Shown here piece by piece: positions 42,904 to 52,126 of a stretch of DNA of 64,000 nucleotides. How positions within the stretch are numbered: position 1 is the first letter of the stretch; each line of letters starts with the position of its first letter. A model generated the notes under the pieces. The model made no database searches. It saw nothing but the letters and a program-made list of their open reading frames with translations, and had not been told where the DNA came from. Source of the stretch: Spartobacteria bacterium (GTDB lineage Bacteria; Verrucomicrobiota; Verrucomicrobiia; Chthoniobacterales; UBA10450); assembly GCA_003134765.1 (NCBI GenBank), contig PLCM01000031.1, positions 1-64,000 of the forward strand, given 5' to 3'. A program made the position numbers and the translations under genes.

Positions 42904-42913
42904 ATCACGGGGC

Positions 42914-43576
42914 GTGAATTCGCCCGAACAGGTCGCGGGGTGTTTCGAGCTGATGCAACGGCTCATCGAGTACCGCTACGACAAGCCATTGCATCACCAG
43001 CTCATGAAGGCGGCCGAGTACTCGATGCTCGATATCGATGTCCTGATCCTGATCTATCACATGGCGAAAATCTGCCAGGGCGGCGTGCTTGAGATCGGTT
43101 CATTTCTCGGGGCGTCGACCGTTGCGGCGGGTTTGGGCATACGCGCTTCCGGGCAGGAAAAGAAGTTCGTTAGCATTGAGCTCGGCGGACAGCTGAAAGA
43201 TCATCGGCTCGCCAGCAAAGACATTTGCAAGGACCTCAGAAAGAACGTCAGCCGCGCCGGCTTGCTCGACGGGGTCAATCTGATTCAGGGATCTTCCTTC
43301 GACGGGAAGATTATTGCGGCCGTCAAAGACCGATTTGGTCCACGCGAGATCGGCCTCTTTATTTTCGACGCTGACGCCAATGTCCGACGCGACATCGATT
43401 GTTACGCCGATCGCCTGGCTGAGGGATGCTGGATGGTAATCGACGATTACATCAGCGCGACCCACAAAGCCGGGCCCATTCGCGCGCAGGTGGACGAACT
43501 AACGGGCCAAAGCAAGTTGATGCAGCTGGGCCTTTATGGCTGGGGGAGCTGGGTGGGCCGGTGGCTCGTTCGATAG
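42914..43576 (+). CDS. Class I SAM-dependent methyltransferase-like protein
   Basis: 220 residues from GTG 42914 (TTG 42896 possible). Glycine-rich motif I VLEIGSFLGASTVAAGL, acidic motif II FVSIELGG, and a motif IV-like LFIFDADANVRRDI, followed by WMVIDDY. This is the Methyltransf_24/CmcI-like pattern, which needs a divalent metal (the Asp pair). Substrate unknown. It starts 11 bp after the permease stop and may be co-transcribed by read-through only. Confidence 0.75.
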   Translation: MNSPEQVAGCFELMQRLIEYRYDKPLHHQLMKAAEYSMLDIDVLILIYHMAKICQGGVLEIGSFLGASTVAAGLGIRASGQEKKFVSIELGGQLKDHRLASKDICKDLRKNVSRAGLLDGVNLIQGSSFDGKIIAAVKDRFGPREIGLFIFDADANVRRDIDCYADRLAEGCWMVIDDYISATHKAGPIRAQVDELTGQSKLMQLGLYGWGSWVGRWLVR

Positions 43577-43820
43577 GAAAGATTATTTTTTGCAGCACAA
43601 CATGCCAGGACAGAGGAAGTTACGTCAGGTCAGCGCCTGGCGTTTTTTGACATCGAGCGGGATAATGGAATGCTTAAGGGCGTTAAGTATGTTTAGTCCA
43701 GCTTCGACCAAAGGCGTCTGACACTCTTCCGCAATAAAAGCCTATCGTTTAGTAAGACAGTCTCCGGCAATCACCGAAAAAAAGCTCTTCGAGGAGCTTC
43801 TCCAGGAATAACCCGCTGCC
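43577..43820. other. Gene-free interval before a sigma-54-type promoter
   Basis: No gene. Two hairpins are visible, one around 43787-43802 (AGCTCTTCGAGGAGCT). The interval is AT-richer than its surroundings and probably holds activator sites for the promoter at 43821-43836. Confidence 0.4.
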
Positions 43821-43836
43821 TGGCACGCGTGCTGCA
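43821..43836 (+). promoter_or_regulatory. Sigma-54-type (-24/-12) promoter
   Basis: TGGCACGCGTGCTGCA: GG at 43822-43823 and GC at 43834-43835, with exactly 10 bases between, matching TGGCAC-N5-TTGCA except C for the first T. The small membrane protein gene starts 46 bases downstream. Confidence 0.6.
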
Positions 43837-43881
43837 GCATATTGATTTTTCGCGGTGCTCGAACACCGCTCCACCCACCCT

Positions 43882-44196
43882 ATGAAACCTCACTCTCAAT
43901 TCTCAAAAGCAGTCCGATCCCATCGTGGCGAAGAAATGCCGCTCGGCTTTTCTCTCAATCATCCAGTTACCGATTGCCCTTACCAGCCGGTGAGCGGCGA
44001 TCCTCGAACCGCGAGCAGTCACCTCAACCTCTCCGCGCCCTCAGCGGGGCGATCGTTCCGTGACCTCAGTAACGATTTTCTCCGCGAGGAGATGAAACGC
44101 GACTACGTGAGCGAAGCACTTTGCTTCCTCATCATCGTCAGCGTCTCGGCCTGGCCCATCGCCATCATGATGCGAGCGCTCTCGCTGTTGAAGTAA
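43882..44196 (+). CDS. Small protein with one C-terminal transmembrane helix
   Basis: 104 residues from ATG 43882. The N-terminal 60 residues are polar, with no motif. The end is NDFLREEMKRDYVSEALCF, then LIIVSVSAWPIAIMMRALSL, a single membrane helix close to the C-terminus. I do not know the family, although the DYVxEALxF-helix pattern feels like a lineage-specific tail. It is preceded by a sigma-54-type promoter, so it should be induced by an enhancer-binding activator under some stress or nutrient signal. Confidence 0.6.
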   Translation: MKPHSQFSKAVRSHRGEEMPLGFSLNHPVTDCPYQPVSGDPRTASSHLNLSAPSAGRSFRDLSNDFLREEMKRDYVSEALCFLIIVSVSAWPIAIMMRALSLLK

Positions 44197-44259
44197 ATCT
44201 TCGCGGCGCGAACCAAAACGAACGCTTCACATTGTGATGCGCGCAAATTACTTTGCGCC

Positions 44260-46056
44260 ATGCATCACCCTTTGCTGTCGTTAAAAAAGACGATTCCGCT
44301 CCTGGCCGCAGGCGTTGTGCTGACCGCGATGGCAGCACCATCGCCGGTCCAGGAGCGGGCCGATCGTTTCCTCGCGCTCGCGAATGCGGGATACCAGGGA
44401 CTCTATCGGGTAAACAACGAGGCCCAATGGCTCGCCGTGACGGATGTGACGCCCGTTCATGACGCCGCCGCCGAAACCGCGGCGAAGGCCGCGGCGGCGT
44501 TCAATGGCAATCCCGCGCTGATCAGTGAAGCGCGCGAGTTGCTCACCCATCGCGCCGAATTGAGTGAGCTGACCGTGCGCCAGCTCAACCAGCTGCTTTT
44601 GAACGCGGCGGAAGGCCCGATGACCAACCCGTCGCTCGTCGCCGCGCGCGTCGAGGCGGAGACCAAACAGGCGTCGATCCTCAACAGCTTTGAGTTCAAA
44701 CTCGACGGAAAGCCGATCACCGCAAACGACATCGATAACAAGCTCGATAGTAGCACCAACCTCGATGAGCGCCGCAAAGTCTGGGAAGCATCAAAAGAAT
44801 CCGGTCCCGCTCTGAAGCCCGGCCTGGTGAAGCTGCGCGATCTTCGCAACAAGTGCGCGAGTGAGCTCGGACACCACGATTACTTTGCACTTCAGGTAGC
44901 GGCCTACGGAATGAAGACCGAGGAGCTGGTAAAGCTGCACGACGACTTCCTCACCCAACTGCGTCCTCTTTATCTCCAGCTTCATACCTGGACGAAATAC
45001 AAACTGGCTGAAAAATACCATCAGCCGGTTCCGAAACGGATCCCCGCGCATTGGATCAACAATCGTTGGAGCCAGGAATGGGGCGGGCTCGTCGACGCGG
45101 CGAACATCGACGACCGCTTCAAAGGGAAAACCGCGGAATGGATCATCAAGACCGCCGAACAGTTTTATACCGGACTCGGCTTCGGCCCCCTGCCGGCCAG
45201 CTTTTGGACAAAGTCTGATCTTTACCCGGTAAAACCCGGCGATCCCCGCAAGAAGAACACTCATGCTTCCTGCTGGCACATCGATCTGGAGAACGACATC
45301 CGCTCGCTTCAAAGTATCGAACCGAACTCTCGCTGGTTCTACACCGCGCACCACGAGCTGGGTCACGGCTACTACTTCATGGCTTACACCCGGCCGGAAG
45401 TTCCTCCACTGCTGCGAACCGGCGCCAATCCCGGCTATCATGAAGGCATGGGCGAATTGATCTCCCTCGCCTCCAGCCAGGTGCCTTATCTCCAATCGCG
45501 TGGAGTTTTGCCGGCTGATTTCAAAGCTGATTCGACTGCGTTCCTGCTCAACGATGCCCTCGCTCAGTCGCTACCCTTCATGTTCTGGGCGTCAGGAACC
45601 ATGACCCATTGGGAAGCAGATGTGTATGCCAAGGACCTTCCGCCCGACCAATGGAACGCTCGCTGGTGGCAATACGTCCGTGACCTGCAGGGAGTTGAAC
45701 CGCCCGCACCGCGGAGCGAGGAATGGTGTGACGCCGCGACCAAGACCCACATTAACGATAATCCGTGTTACTACCATAGTTATGCCTTCGCGACGGTGCT
45801 GAAGTTCCAGCTTCACGATTACATCGCGCGCAACATCCTGCACCAGCCGCCGCAGACCTGTAATTACGCCGATAACAAGGAGGTGGGAGCGTTCCTCAAA
45901 AAGATCATGGAGAAGGGTGGCACTCAAGATTGGCGAAAGGTCTTGAAGGATGCCACGGGCGAAGACCTGTCCACCCGCGCGATGGTCGAATACTTCAAGC
46001 CCCTGCAGTCATGGCTCGAGGCCCAGAACAAAGGCCGCCAGATTGGGTGGGACTAA
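44260..46056 (+). CDS. M2-family peptidyl-dipeptidase (ACE-like), exported
   Basis: 598 residues with signal peptide KKTIPLLAAGVVLTAMAA. Zinc site HELGH (His365, Glu366, His369) in YTAHHELGHGYYFM and third ligand Glu395 in NPGYHEGMGEL, as in angiotensin-converting enzyme. Length and helical layout fit a single ACE domain. Bacterial M2 enzymes release C-terminal dipeptides from peptides in the periplasm. The gene stands alone, with a repeat element downstream. Confidence 0.92.
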   Translation: MHHPLLSLKKTIPLLAAGVVLTAMAAPSPVQERADRFLALANAGYQGLYRVNNEAQWLAVTDVTPVHDAAAETAAKAAAAFNGNPALISEARELLTHRAELSELTVRQLNQLLLNAAEGPMTNPSLVAARVEAETKQASILNSFEFKLDGKPITANDIDNKLDSSTNLDERRKVWEASKESGPALKPGLVKLRDLRNKCASELGHHDYFALQVAAYGMKTEELVKLHDDFLTQLRPLYLQLHTWTKYKLAEKYHQPVPKRIPAHWINNRWSQEWGGLVDAANIDDRFKGKTAEWIIKTAEQFYTGLGFGPLPASFWTKSDLYPVKPGDPRKKNTHASCWHIDLENDIRSLQSIEPNSRWFYTAHHELGHGYYFMAYTRPEVPPLLRTGANPGYHEGMGELISLASSQVPYLQSRGVLPADFKADSTAFLLNDALAQSLPFMFWASGTMTHWEADVYAKDLPPDQWNARWWQYVRDLQGVEPPAPRSEEWCDAATKTHINDNPCYYHSYAFATVLKFQLHDYIARNILHQPPQTCNYADNKEVGAFLKKIMEKGGTQDWRKVLKDATGEDLSTRAMVEYFKPLQSWLEAQNKGRQIGWD

Positions 46057-46107
46057 CATCAGGGCAGGTACGACCAGCACGCTACGAGTAACTCCGTGTT
46101 AAAAGGC

Positions 46108-46239
46108 ACCCTCATCCTAACCTTCTCCCACGGGGAGAAGGAACCATTTGCTGGTAGCCACGCGACCGATGGCATGTTGAAGAGCGTCGCTTTTTGGCAA
46201 CACCTCCCTCTCCATCAGGGAGAGGGCTGGGGTGAGGGT
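46108..46239. repeat. Palindromic element with two inner hairpins
   Basis: Outer ends ACCCTCATCCTAACC and GGCTGGGGTGAGGGT pair. Inner hairpins CCTTCTCCC-AC-GGGGAGAAGG and CCCTCTCC-ATCA-GGGAGAGGG. This resembles a widespread bacterial intergenic CCCTCTCC repeat. It ends 42 bp before the MetRS start. Confidence 0.82.
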
Positions 46240-46280
46240 CCCCGCGTAACGCGTAATTGCACGGAACGCTCCAACATCCG

Positions 46281-47981
46281 ATGAGCCGTTACCTGATCAC
46301 TTCGGCGCTGCCTTACATCAATGGGGTAAAGCATCTTGGCAACCTGGTTGGGTCCATGTTGCCGGCGGATGCGTTCGCGCGTTTTCAGCGCGCTCGCGGC
46401 CATGAAATCTTGTTTGTCTGCGCCACGGACGAGCACGGCACGCCCGCGGAGCTGGCCGCGCACGAAGCCGGGCTCCCGGTTGACGAGTATTGCGCAAAAA
46501 TGCACCTCCTTCAGAAAGATCTGGGGGACCGGTTCGCTCTTTCCTTCGACCATTTTGGCCGCTCCCACTCCGCGCAGAACCATGAGATCACGCAGCACTT
46601 CTATCACCAGCTTGATCAGCACGGCCTCCTCGAAGAGCGAACGACCAGACAAGTCTATTCGATCGATGACAAGCGCTTTCTCCCCGACCGTTATGTCGTC
46701 GGCACCTGCCCGCATTGCGGCTATGAGCGAGCACGCGGCGACCAATGCGAGAATTGCACCCGCGTCCTTGATCCAGCAGATCTCATCAAGCCGCGGTCGG
46801 CTGTTTCCGGCTCGACGAACCTCGAGCTGCGCGATTCAAAGCATCTCTTTCTCAGGCAATCTCAAATGGTAAGCCGATTGCGGGAATGGATCGATTCCAA
46901 GAAAGATTGGCCGGTGCTGGTTACTTCAATCGCGCGGAAGTGGCTGGATGAAGGGTTGAAGGACCGCAGCATCACTCGCGACCTTACCTGGGGCATCCCG
47001 GTAGCTTATCAAGGTAACGTTCGGCCAGGGTTCGAAGGTAAGGTGTTTTATGTCTGGTTCGATGCTCCCATCGAATATGTCGGCGCGACGATGGAATGGG
47101 CGGAGGCCAGCAACGGCAATTGGAAACGCTGGTGGCGCCAGGACGCCGGCGGCGCGGATGTCCGTTACGTGCAATTCATGGGCAAGGACAACGTGCCTTT
47201 TCATACGGTCGGCTTTCCGGTCACTTTGTTTGGATCGCAGGAGCCGTGGAAGGTCGTCGATTACATTAAGGGTCTTAACTGGATGAACTACTACGGCGGC
47301 AAGTTCTCCACCTCCGGGAGTCGCGGCATCTTCATGGACCAGGCCCTTGAGTTATTGCCGGCTGACTACTGGCGTTGGTACCTCCTGGCCAACGCTCCGG
47401 AGTCGGACGATTCTAATTTCACCTGGGAACATTTTCAGGCGACGATCAACCACGAGCTCGCCGACGTTTTCGGCAACTTTGTCAACCGGATCGCGAAGTT
47501 CTGCGGCGCGCGAATGGGTGGAGTTATCCCTGAGGGAGGCAGCTACGGCGCTCTCGAGGCGGAAACGACGAGTGCGCTCGAGCGGCGCCTCGCGGAATTG
47601 ACACGCCTGATGGAGGCAATGGAATTCCGTAAATCGGCCATCGAACTGCGATCGATGTGGGTGATCGGGAATGAGTACCTCCAAAAGGCGGAGCCCTGGA
47701 TGAAAATAAAGACTGACGCCGTCTCGGCCGGAGTTGCGATTCGTTACTCTCTTAACCTTGCGATGGTCTTTGCTGCCCTCGCTCAACCTTTCATACCCCA
47801 TGCCTCAGCGCGCATCGCTCAGGCAATTGGCGGCAAGGATGGTTCGCTTGCGTGGCCGGCCCAGATTGCGGACTCACTCTCGCCGGGAGCGCGAATTGCC
47901 GTGCCGGACGTCCTCTTCGCCAAAATAGAGCCGGAACAGTTGACCGCCTGGACGCAGCGCTTCGGTGGAGCGGCAAGCTAG
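46281..47981 (+). CDS. metG: Methionyl-tRNA synthetase
   Basis: I start at ATG 46281 (566 residues). TTG 46257 lies near the repeat and is less likely. Class I marks: [16 protein letters not shown] with the HIGH-like KHLGN, a zinc knuckle CPHCG-x7-CENC (about residues 138-153), and a KMSKS region [11 protein letters not shown]. Catalytic and anticodon-binding domains are complete. The optional C-terminal tRNA-binding domain of some MetRS is absent, as in the shorter type. Charges tRNA-Met in the cytoplasm. Confidence 0.94.
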   Translation: MSRYLITSALPYINGVKHLGNLVGSMLPADAFARFQRARGHEILFVCATDEHGTPAELAAHEAGLPVDEYCAKMHLLQKDLGDRFALSFDHFGRSHSAQNHEITQHFYHQLDQHGLLEERTTRQVYSIDDKRFLPDRYVVGTCPHCGYERARGDQCENCTRVLDPADLIKPRSAVSGSTNLELRDSKHLFLRQSQMVSRLREWIDSKKDWPVLVTSIARKWLDEGLKDRSITRDLTWGIPVAYQGNVRPGFEGKVFYVWFDAPIEYVGATMEWAEASNGNWKRWWRQDAGGADVRYVQFMGKDNVPFHTVGFPVTLFGSQEPWKVVDYIKGLNWMNYYGGKFSTSGSRGIFMDQALELLPADYWRWYLLANAPESDDSNFTWEHFQATINHELADVFGNFVNRIAKFCGARMGGVIPEGGSYGALEAETTSALERRLAELTRLMEAMEFRKSAIELRSMWVIGNEYLQKAEPWMKIKTDAVSAGVAIRYSLNLAMVFAALAQPFIPHASARIAQAIGGKDGSLAWPAQIADSLSPGARIAVPDVLFAKIEPEQLTAWTQRFGGAAS

Positions 47982-47987
47982 CGGAAG

Positions 47988-49052
47988 CTATTTCACGATC
48001 GTTACTGTTACGGTCTCTTCCAACTCGTCGTTCACGTAGAACTCGACGCGATACTTGCCTTCGGCCCATCCATCTGGCGGGCGAGCGAGGGTGAAGCGAG
48101 CGCTCGAGTCCGGGGCAGGAGCGACGCTTTCCGTTTCATCAATGATGAAATTCGGCTCCACGAGGTCGCCGACATCTTCGGCGATCCAAACGACCCGCAC
48201 CTTGGCGCGTTCGGGCAGGCCGTGGCCGTGCCACCGGACGTATATATTGGGTACGTCCGACTTGAATTCGGACTTCGATCCGCCATCGGGGTCGGTCGAA
48301 ACTTCGACGACAAGTTTTTTCCCGGCCTGAGAGGGCTCTGTCTGGACCTCGGGACCACGGATTGGGGGTGTCGGCGTGGCCGTGGGCGGAGCGGCGGAGG
48401 GAGACGGGAGTGGTTGAGGCTTTGCGATAATCTCCGGCCGTTTCTGCAACTCCAATGTCGTCCGCTGCAACAAACCGCCCGTCGGGCCCCGAACCACAGT
48501 CGTCTCCCTAATAAATCCGACACCGGGAACGAACCATCGATCGAGCGCGACCGACATCACGGACGCGTCTTCACAATGGATATGGAACGCGCGGAAGGGA
48601 CCGGCCTCCACCCTGATCGGATCCTCCGACACAACGCTGAAATGCTGGTGCATTTCCATGCCCGCCACTTCCCCGTCGGATTCCCAGGAATCACCCACCT
48701 TGATGGTGCCGGGAACAACTGTTTGCGGCGGATCGAGCTTTGCCATTCGCCCATCCTTGCCGCCGCGGACATGACAGACCAGTCCGTGATCATCCAGCGT
48801 CATCAGCTCGGTCTTCGACAGAACGTCGTCCGTTAGCGTTTCAAATTTGAGGAACTCTTTGCCCTCAGCGGACTGGCGGCCAACCCGCAAGGTCACAGAG
48901 GTCGTTACGGGAGCGGGCGCGGCTGCCGGACCGCCCACTTCCTCCCTTGATTCGTACAGCCAGGTGGTGCCGTCCGCTGTGGGGACAAGGGGCTCGGCGC
49001 GAGCAGTCACCGCTGCAAACAAAACTAATCCAGCCAGGCCGACTTTCCTCAT
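47988..49052 (-). CDS. Secreted protein of unknown function
   Basis: 354 residues with signal peptide RKVGLAGLVLFAAVTARA. The N-terminal domain (about 20-190) is beta-rich with WLYESRE, VGDSWESDGEVAGMEM, RAFHIHCED, and resembles DUF3108-like periplasmic domains. A Pro/Thr-rich linker (about 205-240) leads to a C-terminal Ig-like sandwich (about 250-354) ending EGKYRVEFYVNDELEETVTV. No enzymatic motif. Convergent with metG (6 bp between stops). Confidence 0.6.
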   Translation of the reverse strand: MRKVGLAGLVLFAAVTARAEPLVPTADGTTWLYESREEVGGPAAAPAPVTTSVTLRVGRQSAEGKEFLKFETLTDDVLSKTELMTLDDHGLVCHVRGGKDGRMAKLDPPQTVVPGTIKVGDSWESDGEVAGMEMHQHFSVVSEDPIRVEAGPFRAFHIHCEDASVMSVALDRWFVPGVGFIRETTVVRGPTGGLLQRTTLELQKRPEIIAKPQPLPSPSAAPPTATPTPPIRGPEVQTEPSQAGKKLVVEVSTDPDGGSKSEFKSDVPNIYVRWHGHGLPERAKVRVVWIAEDVGDLVEPNFIIDETESVAPAPDSSARFTLARPPDGWAEGKYRVEFYVNDELEETVTVTIVK

Positions 49053-49153
49053 GAGCCGCCACTCTTCACCAGCTGATTTCGCTTGGCGAATGCGGAGATG
49101 GAAGTTGAGTTAAGTTTTTCCTCGCCACCTCTTCTGAAGACATATACATCTTT

Positions 49154-49167
49154 GTTATATATATAAC
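49154..49167. promoter_or_regulatory. Perfect 14-bp AT palindrome upstream of pepE
   Basis: GTTATATATATAAC, identical on both strands, ending 3 bases before the pepE ATG, in a GC-rich genome. It may be a -10 region overlapped by an operator, since pepE and the secreted protein gene at 47988-49052 are divergent. Confidence 0.4.
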
Positions 49168-49170
49168 GCA

Positions 49171-49896
49171 ATGAACCAACCCTCGCATATCCTTCTGGTC
49201 AGCAACTCCACTGTTCACGATCGCGGCTACCTCGATCACGTTGAGGATGAGATCAGAGATCTGCTCGGTCACGCGCGAACCGTCCTGTTCTTTCCTTATG
49301 CCCTGCAGGACCGCGACGGCTACGCCGCCAAAGCCCGGTCACGGTTTGAGGCAATGGGCTACAAGATGGATTCGGCCCACGCCACCAGCGATCCGCGGCA
49401 GGCAATCGCCGCGACGGACGCCATTTTCATCGGGGGCGGTAATACGTTCCGCCTGCTGAAGGCCATTCAGGATCTCGAGCTGATCGAGCCGATTCGCCGC
49501 CGCATTCGGGAAGGCGCGGCTTACATCGGCAGCAGCGCCGGCTCGAACGTCGCCGGCCCAACCATCAGGACAACGAAAGACATGCCGATCGTGCAGCCCC
49601 GTTCCTTCGATGCCCTCGGGCTGGTGCCATTTCAGATCAGCCCGCATTACCTCGATCCAGATCCGGCTTCGACCCACATGGGCGAAACCCAGGAAGAACG
49701 GATTGTCCAATTTCTGGAGGAAAACGAAACGCCAGTGCTCGGTATGCGCGAAGGGGCGTGGGTGCGCGTTCGGAACCAATCAGTCATCCTGGGTGGATCA
49801 AACGGCGCCAGAATTTTTCGTCGCGGAGAAACTCCGGTTGAAGCGGTAACGGGCGATGAAATCTCCGAGTTGGTGGGAGCGCCGGATGGCCCCTGA
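49171..49896 (+). CDS. pepE: Dipeptidase E (peptidase family S51)
   Basis: 241 residues. Family marks: LLVSNSTVHDRGYLDH, IFIGGGNTFRLL, the nucleophile motif YIGSSAGSNVAGPT, FQISPHYLDPDP with the catalytic His, and GMREGAWV. PepE cleaves Asp-X dipeptides in the cytoplasm. Its last 11 bases overlap the start of the truncated cyclodeaminase-like gene. An AT palindrome (49154-49167) sits just upstream of the ATG. Confidence 0.93.
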   Translation: MNQPSHILLVSNSTVHDRGYLDHVEDEIRDLLGHARTVLFFPYALQDRDGYAAKARSRFEAMGYKMDSAHATSDPRQAIAATDAIFIGGGNTFRLLKAIQDLELIEPIRRRIREGAAYIGSSAGSNVAGPTIRTTKDMPIVQPRSFDALGLVPFQISPHYLDPDPASTHMGETQEERIVQFLEENETPVLGMREGAWVRVRNQSVILGGSNGARIFRRGETPVEAVTGDEISELVGAPDGP

Positions 49897-50329
49897 AGGA
49901 ACATTGCTTCTCCGCCGCGGTGATGTGGAAGAGAGGCTGGGCATTCCCGCCTGCATCGAAGCGATCGAAAACATCTTTCGCTTGCAGGGAGAGGGCAGAG
50001 TCCCGGCACCAGGTATTCTTGCGGTAAAGACGGCGCAAGGCGGTCCCGCGCGCATGGCCTCCGCCAAAGTCGTGGCGGACAGCCTGGAACAATCCTGCAC
50101 GATCGGCGACACGCACCACGCGATCGCCCAGGGATTGATGCGAAGGGAGGATGTCTACGCGGAGTTGTCAGAAATCGTCGCCGGCCGCAAGCCGGGCCGC
50201 ACCGGCGACGACGAAATTATCGTCTTCGACAGCACCGGCGTCGCGATCGAGGACGCCGTAGCTGCGGTGGCGGTTTATGAAGCGGCGCGAGACGACCAAT
50301 CCGCCCGGAGTTTCGATTTCGCGGCCTGA
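49886..50329 (+). pseudogene. Ornithine cyclodeaminase/mu-crystallin-like gene with an internal deletion
   Basis: 147 residues in an intact frame from ATG 49886. Residues 1-50 match the family N-terminus (LLLRRGDVEERLGIPACIEA, GEGRVPAPGIL). Residues about 62-140 match the far C-terminus (SAKVVADSLEQS, ELSEIVAGRKPGRTGDDEI, DSTGVAIEDAVAA). The central Rossmann NAD-binding domain (roughly 170 residues) is missing, cut in frame near AVKTAQGGPARMA. Normal members are about 315 residues. It cannot bind NAD, so the original reaction is unlikely. Overlap with pepE shows coupling. Confidence 0.8.
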
Positions 50330-50419
50330 GGACGGCATAACTCTCCCCTTGACAGTCTAGGCTAGGAATCGCATTCCGCTTCTCATTAAGACTGTCTAGG
50401 TAACGCACAATTTGCCACT

Positions 50420-51691
50420 TCACGCGTCGGTGGCAGCCGAGACGTGTCGAGGGGTGCCTAGGTTTGGGAGCAACGCGGTGAGGAGCCCGATCAGAGGCAG
50501 ATAGGAGCAGACTTGGAAGACGAACGGAATGCCGTGGCGATCGGCGATGGCGCCGAGGACGGCGGAGCCGATGCCGCCCAAGCCGAAGGCGAGGCCGAAG
50601 AAGAGGCCAGACATTGTGCCGACTTTGCCGGGGACCAGCTCCTGCGAGTAAACCAGGATGGCGGAGAAGGCCGAGGCGAGGATCACACCAATGATCGCGC
50701 TTAGCACGGCGCACCAGAAAAGATTTGCGTAGGGGAGCGCGAGGGCGAACGGCGCCACGCCGAGGATGGATACCCAGATGACAGCTTTGCGCCCAATGCG
50801 GTCCCCGACTGGTCCGCCGAGGAATGTGCCGGTAGCAATCGCGGCGAGGAAAATGAAGAGATGCAGCTGTGCGTCCCGAACGGAGAGGCTGAATTTCTGG
50901 ATGAGGAAAAACGTGTAGTAGCTGCTCATGCTCGCGAGATAGAAATACTTCGAGAAAACCAGCACGATCAGGATGCCTAACGAGAAGACGACGCGTCGGC
51001 GGGTTAGTCCTGTCTCGCGGTGCAAGACAGGGGGCCGTTTCGCGGCGTGATGATGCGCAAGGTAAGCGCGATACCAAATTCCGATCCGCGTAAGGACGAT
51101 AATCCCGACGAGCGCGAGCAAGGAAAACCAGATGACCGATTTTTGCCCGCGATAGACAACGATCGCCGCTGCGAGCAACGGCCCGAGTGAGCTGCCCGCA
51201 TTGCCACCGACTTGGAAGACCGATTGGGCAAAACCGAATCTCCCGCCTGAGCTCAGGTGTGCGACCCGCGATGCTTCCGGATGAAAAACAGAGGAGCCGA
51301 TCCCGACGAACGCGACCGCCGCGAGGACGAGCGCGAGATTGGGCGCGATCGAAAGCAGGACCAGGCCGACCAGCGTCGAAGCCATGCCGAGCGCGAGCGA
51401 GAACGGCTGCGGATGTTTGTCGGTGAACGCGCCGACGAACGGTTGAAGTAATGACGCGGTGAGCTGGTTCGTCAGGGTGATCAGGCCGATGTGGCTGTAA
51501 TCGAGCCGCAGCTCCGTTTTCAGGATCGGGTAAATCGCGGGGATCAAGGATTGGAGCGTGTCGTTTACGAGATGGGCGAAGCTGAGCGCGAAGAGAATGC
51601 CGAGCACCGGTGCGGCTGCGACCGCGCCCGGCTCGACGTCGTCGACGCAGGCGGGCGGGCTGTTCGCTGGCGCTTCACTCGTGGGCCGCAT
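50420..51691 (-). CDS. fsr: Major facilitator efflux pump, fosmidomycin-resistance (Fsr) type
   Basis: 423 residues, twelve predicted helices. Marks of the Fsr group: FAHLVNDTLQSLIPAIYPIL at TM1 and GIGSSVFHPEASRVAHLSSGG after TM4, with GGPVGDRIGRKAVIW between the halves. It exports small drug-like compounds with protons. The Cys/Pro-rich N-terminus before TM1 is longer than usual. The 90 bases between its stop and the cyclodeaminase-like gene hold an inverted repeat ACAGTCT...AGACTGT. Confidence 0.9.
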   Translation of the reverse strand: MRPTSEAPANSPPACVDDVEPGAVAAAPVLGILFALSFAHLVNDTLQSLIPAIYPILKTELRLDYSHIGLITLTNQLTASLLQPFVGAFTDKHPQPFSLALGMASTLVGLVLLSIAPNLALVLAAVAFVGIGSSVFHPEASRVAHLSSGGRFGFAQSVFQVGGNAGSSLGPLLAAAIVVYRGQKSVIWFSLLALVGIIVLTRIGIWYRAYLAHHHAAKRPPVLHRETGLTRRRVVFSLGILIVLVFSKYFYLASMSSYYTFFLIQKFSLSVRDAQLHLFIFLAAIATGTFLGGPVGDRIGRKAVIWVSILGVAPFALALPYANLFWCAVLSAIIGVILASAFSAILVYSQELVPGKVGTMSGLFFGLAFGLGGIGSAVLGAIADRHGIPFVFQVCSYLPLIGLLTALLPNLGTPRHVSAATDA

Positions 51692-51895
51692 CGCGATACT
51701 CTGAACGCACTCTGGCCTGGCGTCGCGCGGATTCCGTGAATCGTGAACAGTGAAAGCGCACTAGCCGCGGCGCTCAGTCGCCGCGTCATTGTAATTAATC
51801 TCCGACCTTTAACCGCCGGGGTCGAAGGCCGAGCAGACGCCGGGGAATTCGATCAGGAGAACGATCATGACCAGGAGCATGATGCCAAAAAAAAC

Positions 51896-51969
51896 CGGAG
51901 TCTACGGGGCTCGAACCCGCAACCTCCGCCGTGACAGGGCGGCGCTCTAACCAATTGAGCTAAGACTCC
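51896..51969 (-). tRNA. tRNA-Asp (anticodon GTC)
   Basis: 74 bases on the minus strand. The acceptor stem GGAGTCT pairs with AGACTCC, discriminator G73. D arm AGCTCAATTGGTTAGAGC, anticodon stem CCGCC/GGCGG around loop CTGTCAC with anticodon GTC, T arm GCGGGTTCGAGCCCCGT. No CCA is encoded. A run of eight T (51894-51887 on the minus strand) follows directly and is a likely termination point. Confidence 0.97.
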
Positions 51970-52081
51970 TCGCGAAGGAGAAGATTGTAGAGGCGGCTTT
52001 CCCCAGCCGCAACTGCGCGCGCCAAAAAAGGTGTCGGTCCCGCGTCGTTGGGACACTGAGGACCCTCCCACATTGGCAGGT

Positions 52082-52109
52082 TTGCGGCCAGGCACGCGCG
52101 GATTATAAT
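52082..52109 (+). promoter_or_regulatory. Sigma-70-type promoter of the Mpa/ARC gene
   Basis: TTGCGG at 52082-52087, a 16-base spacer, perfect TATAAT at 52104-52109. The ATG is at 52127, leaving a leader of only about 10 bases with no Shine-Dalgarno, so the transcript may be nearly leaderless. Confidence 0.55.
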
Positions 52110-52126
52110 CGCCTAGCCTTTAAACC

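Noticed and set aside
50350-50400. Inverted repeat ACAGTCT...AGACTGT between the cyclodeaminase-like and fsr genes as a terminator
   Set aside because: Long loop and no T run, so it is not a convincing intrinsic terminator.
51743-51934. Frame overlapping the tRNA-Asp gene
   Set aside because: It reads through the tRNA antisense and has no protein-like pattern.
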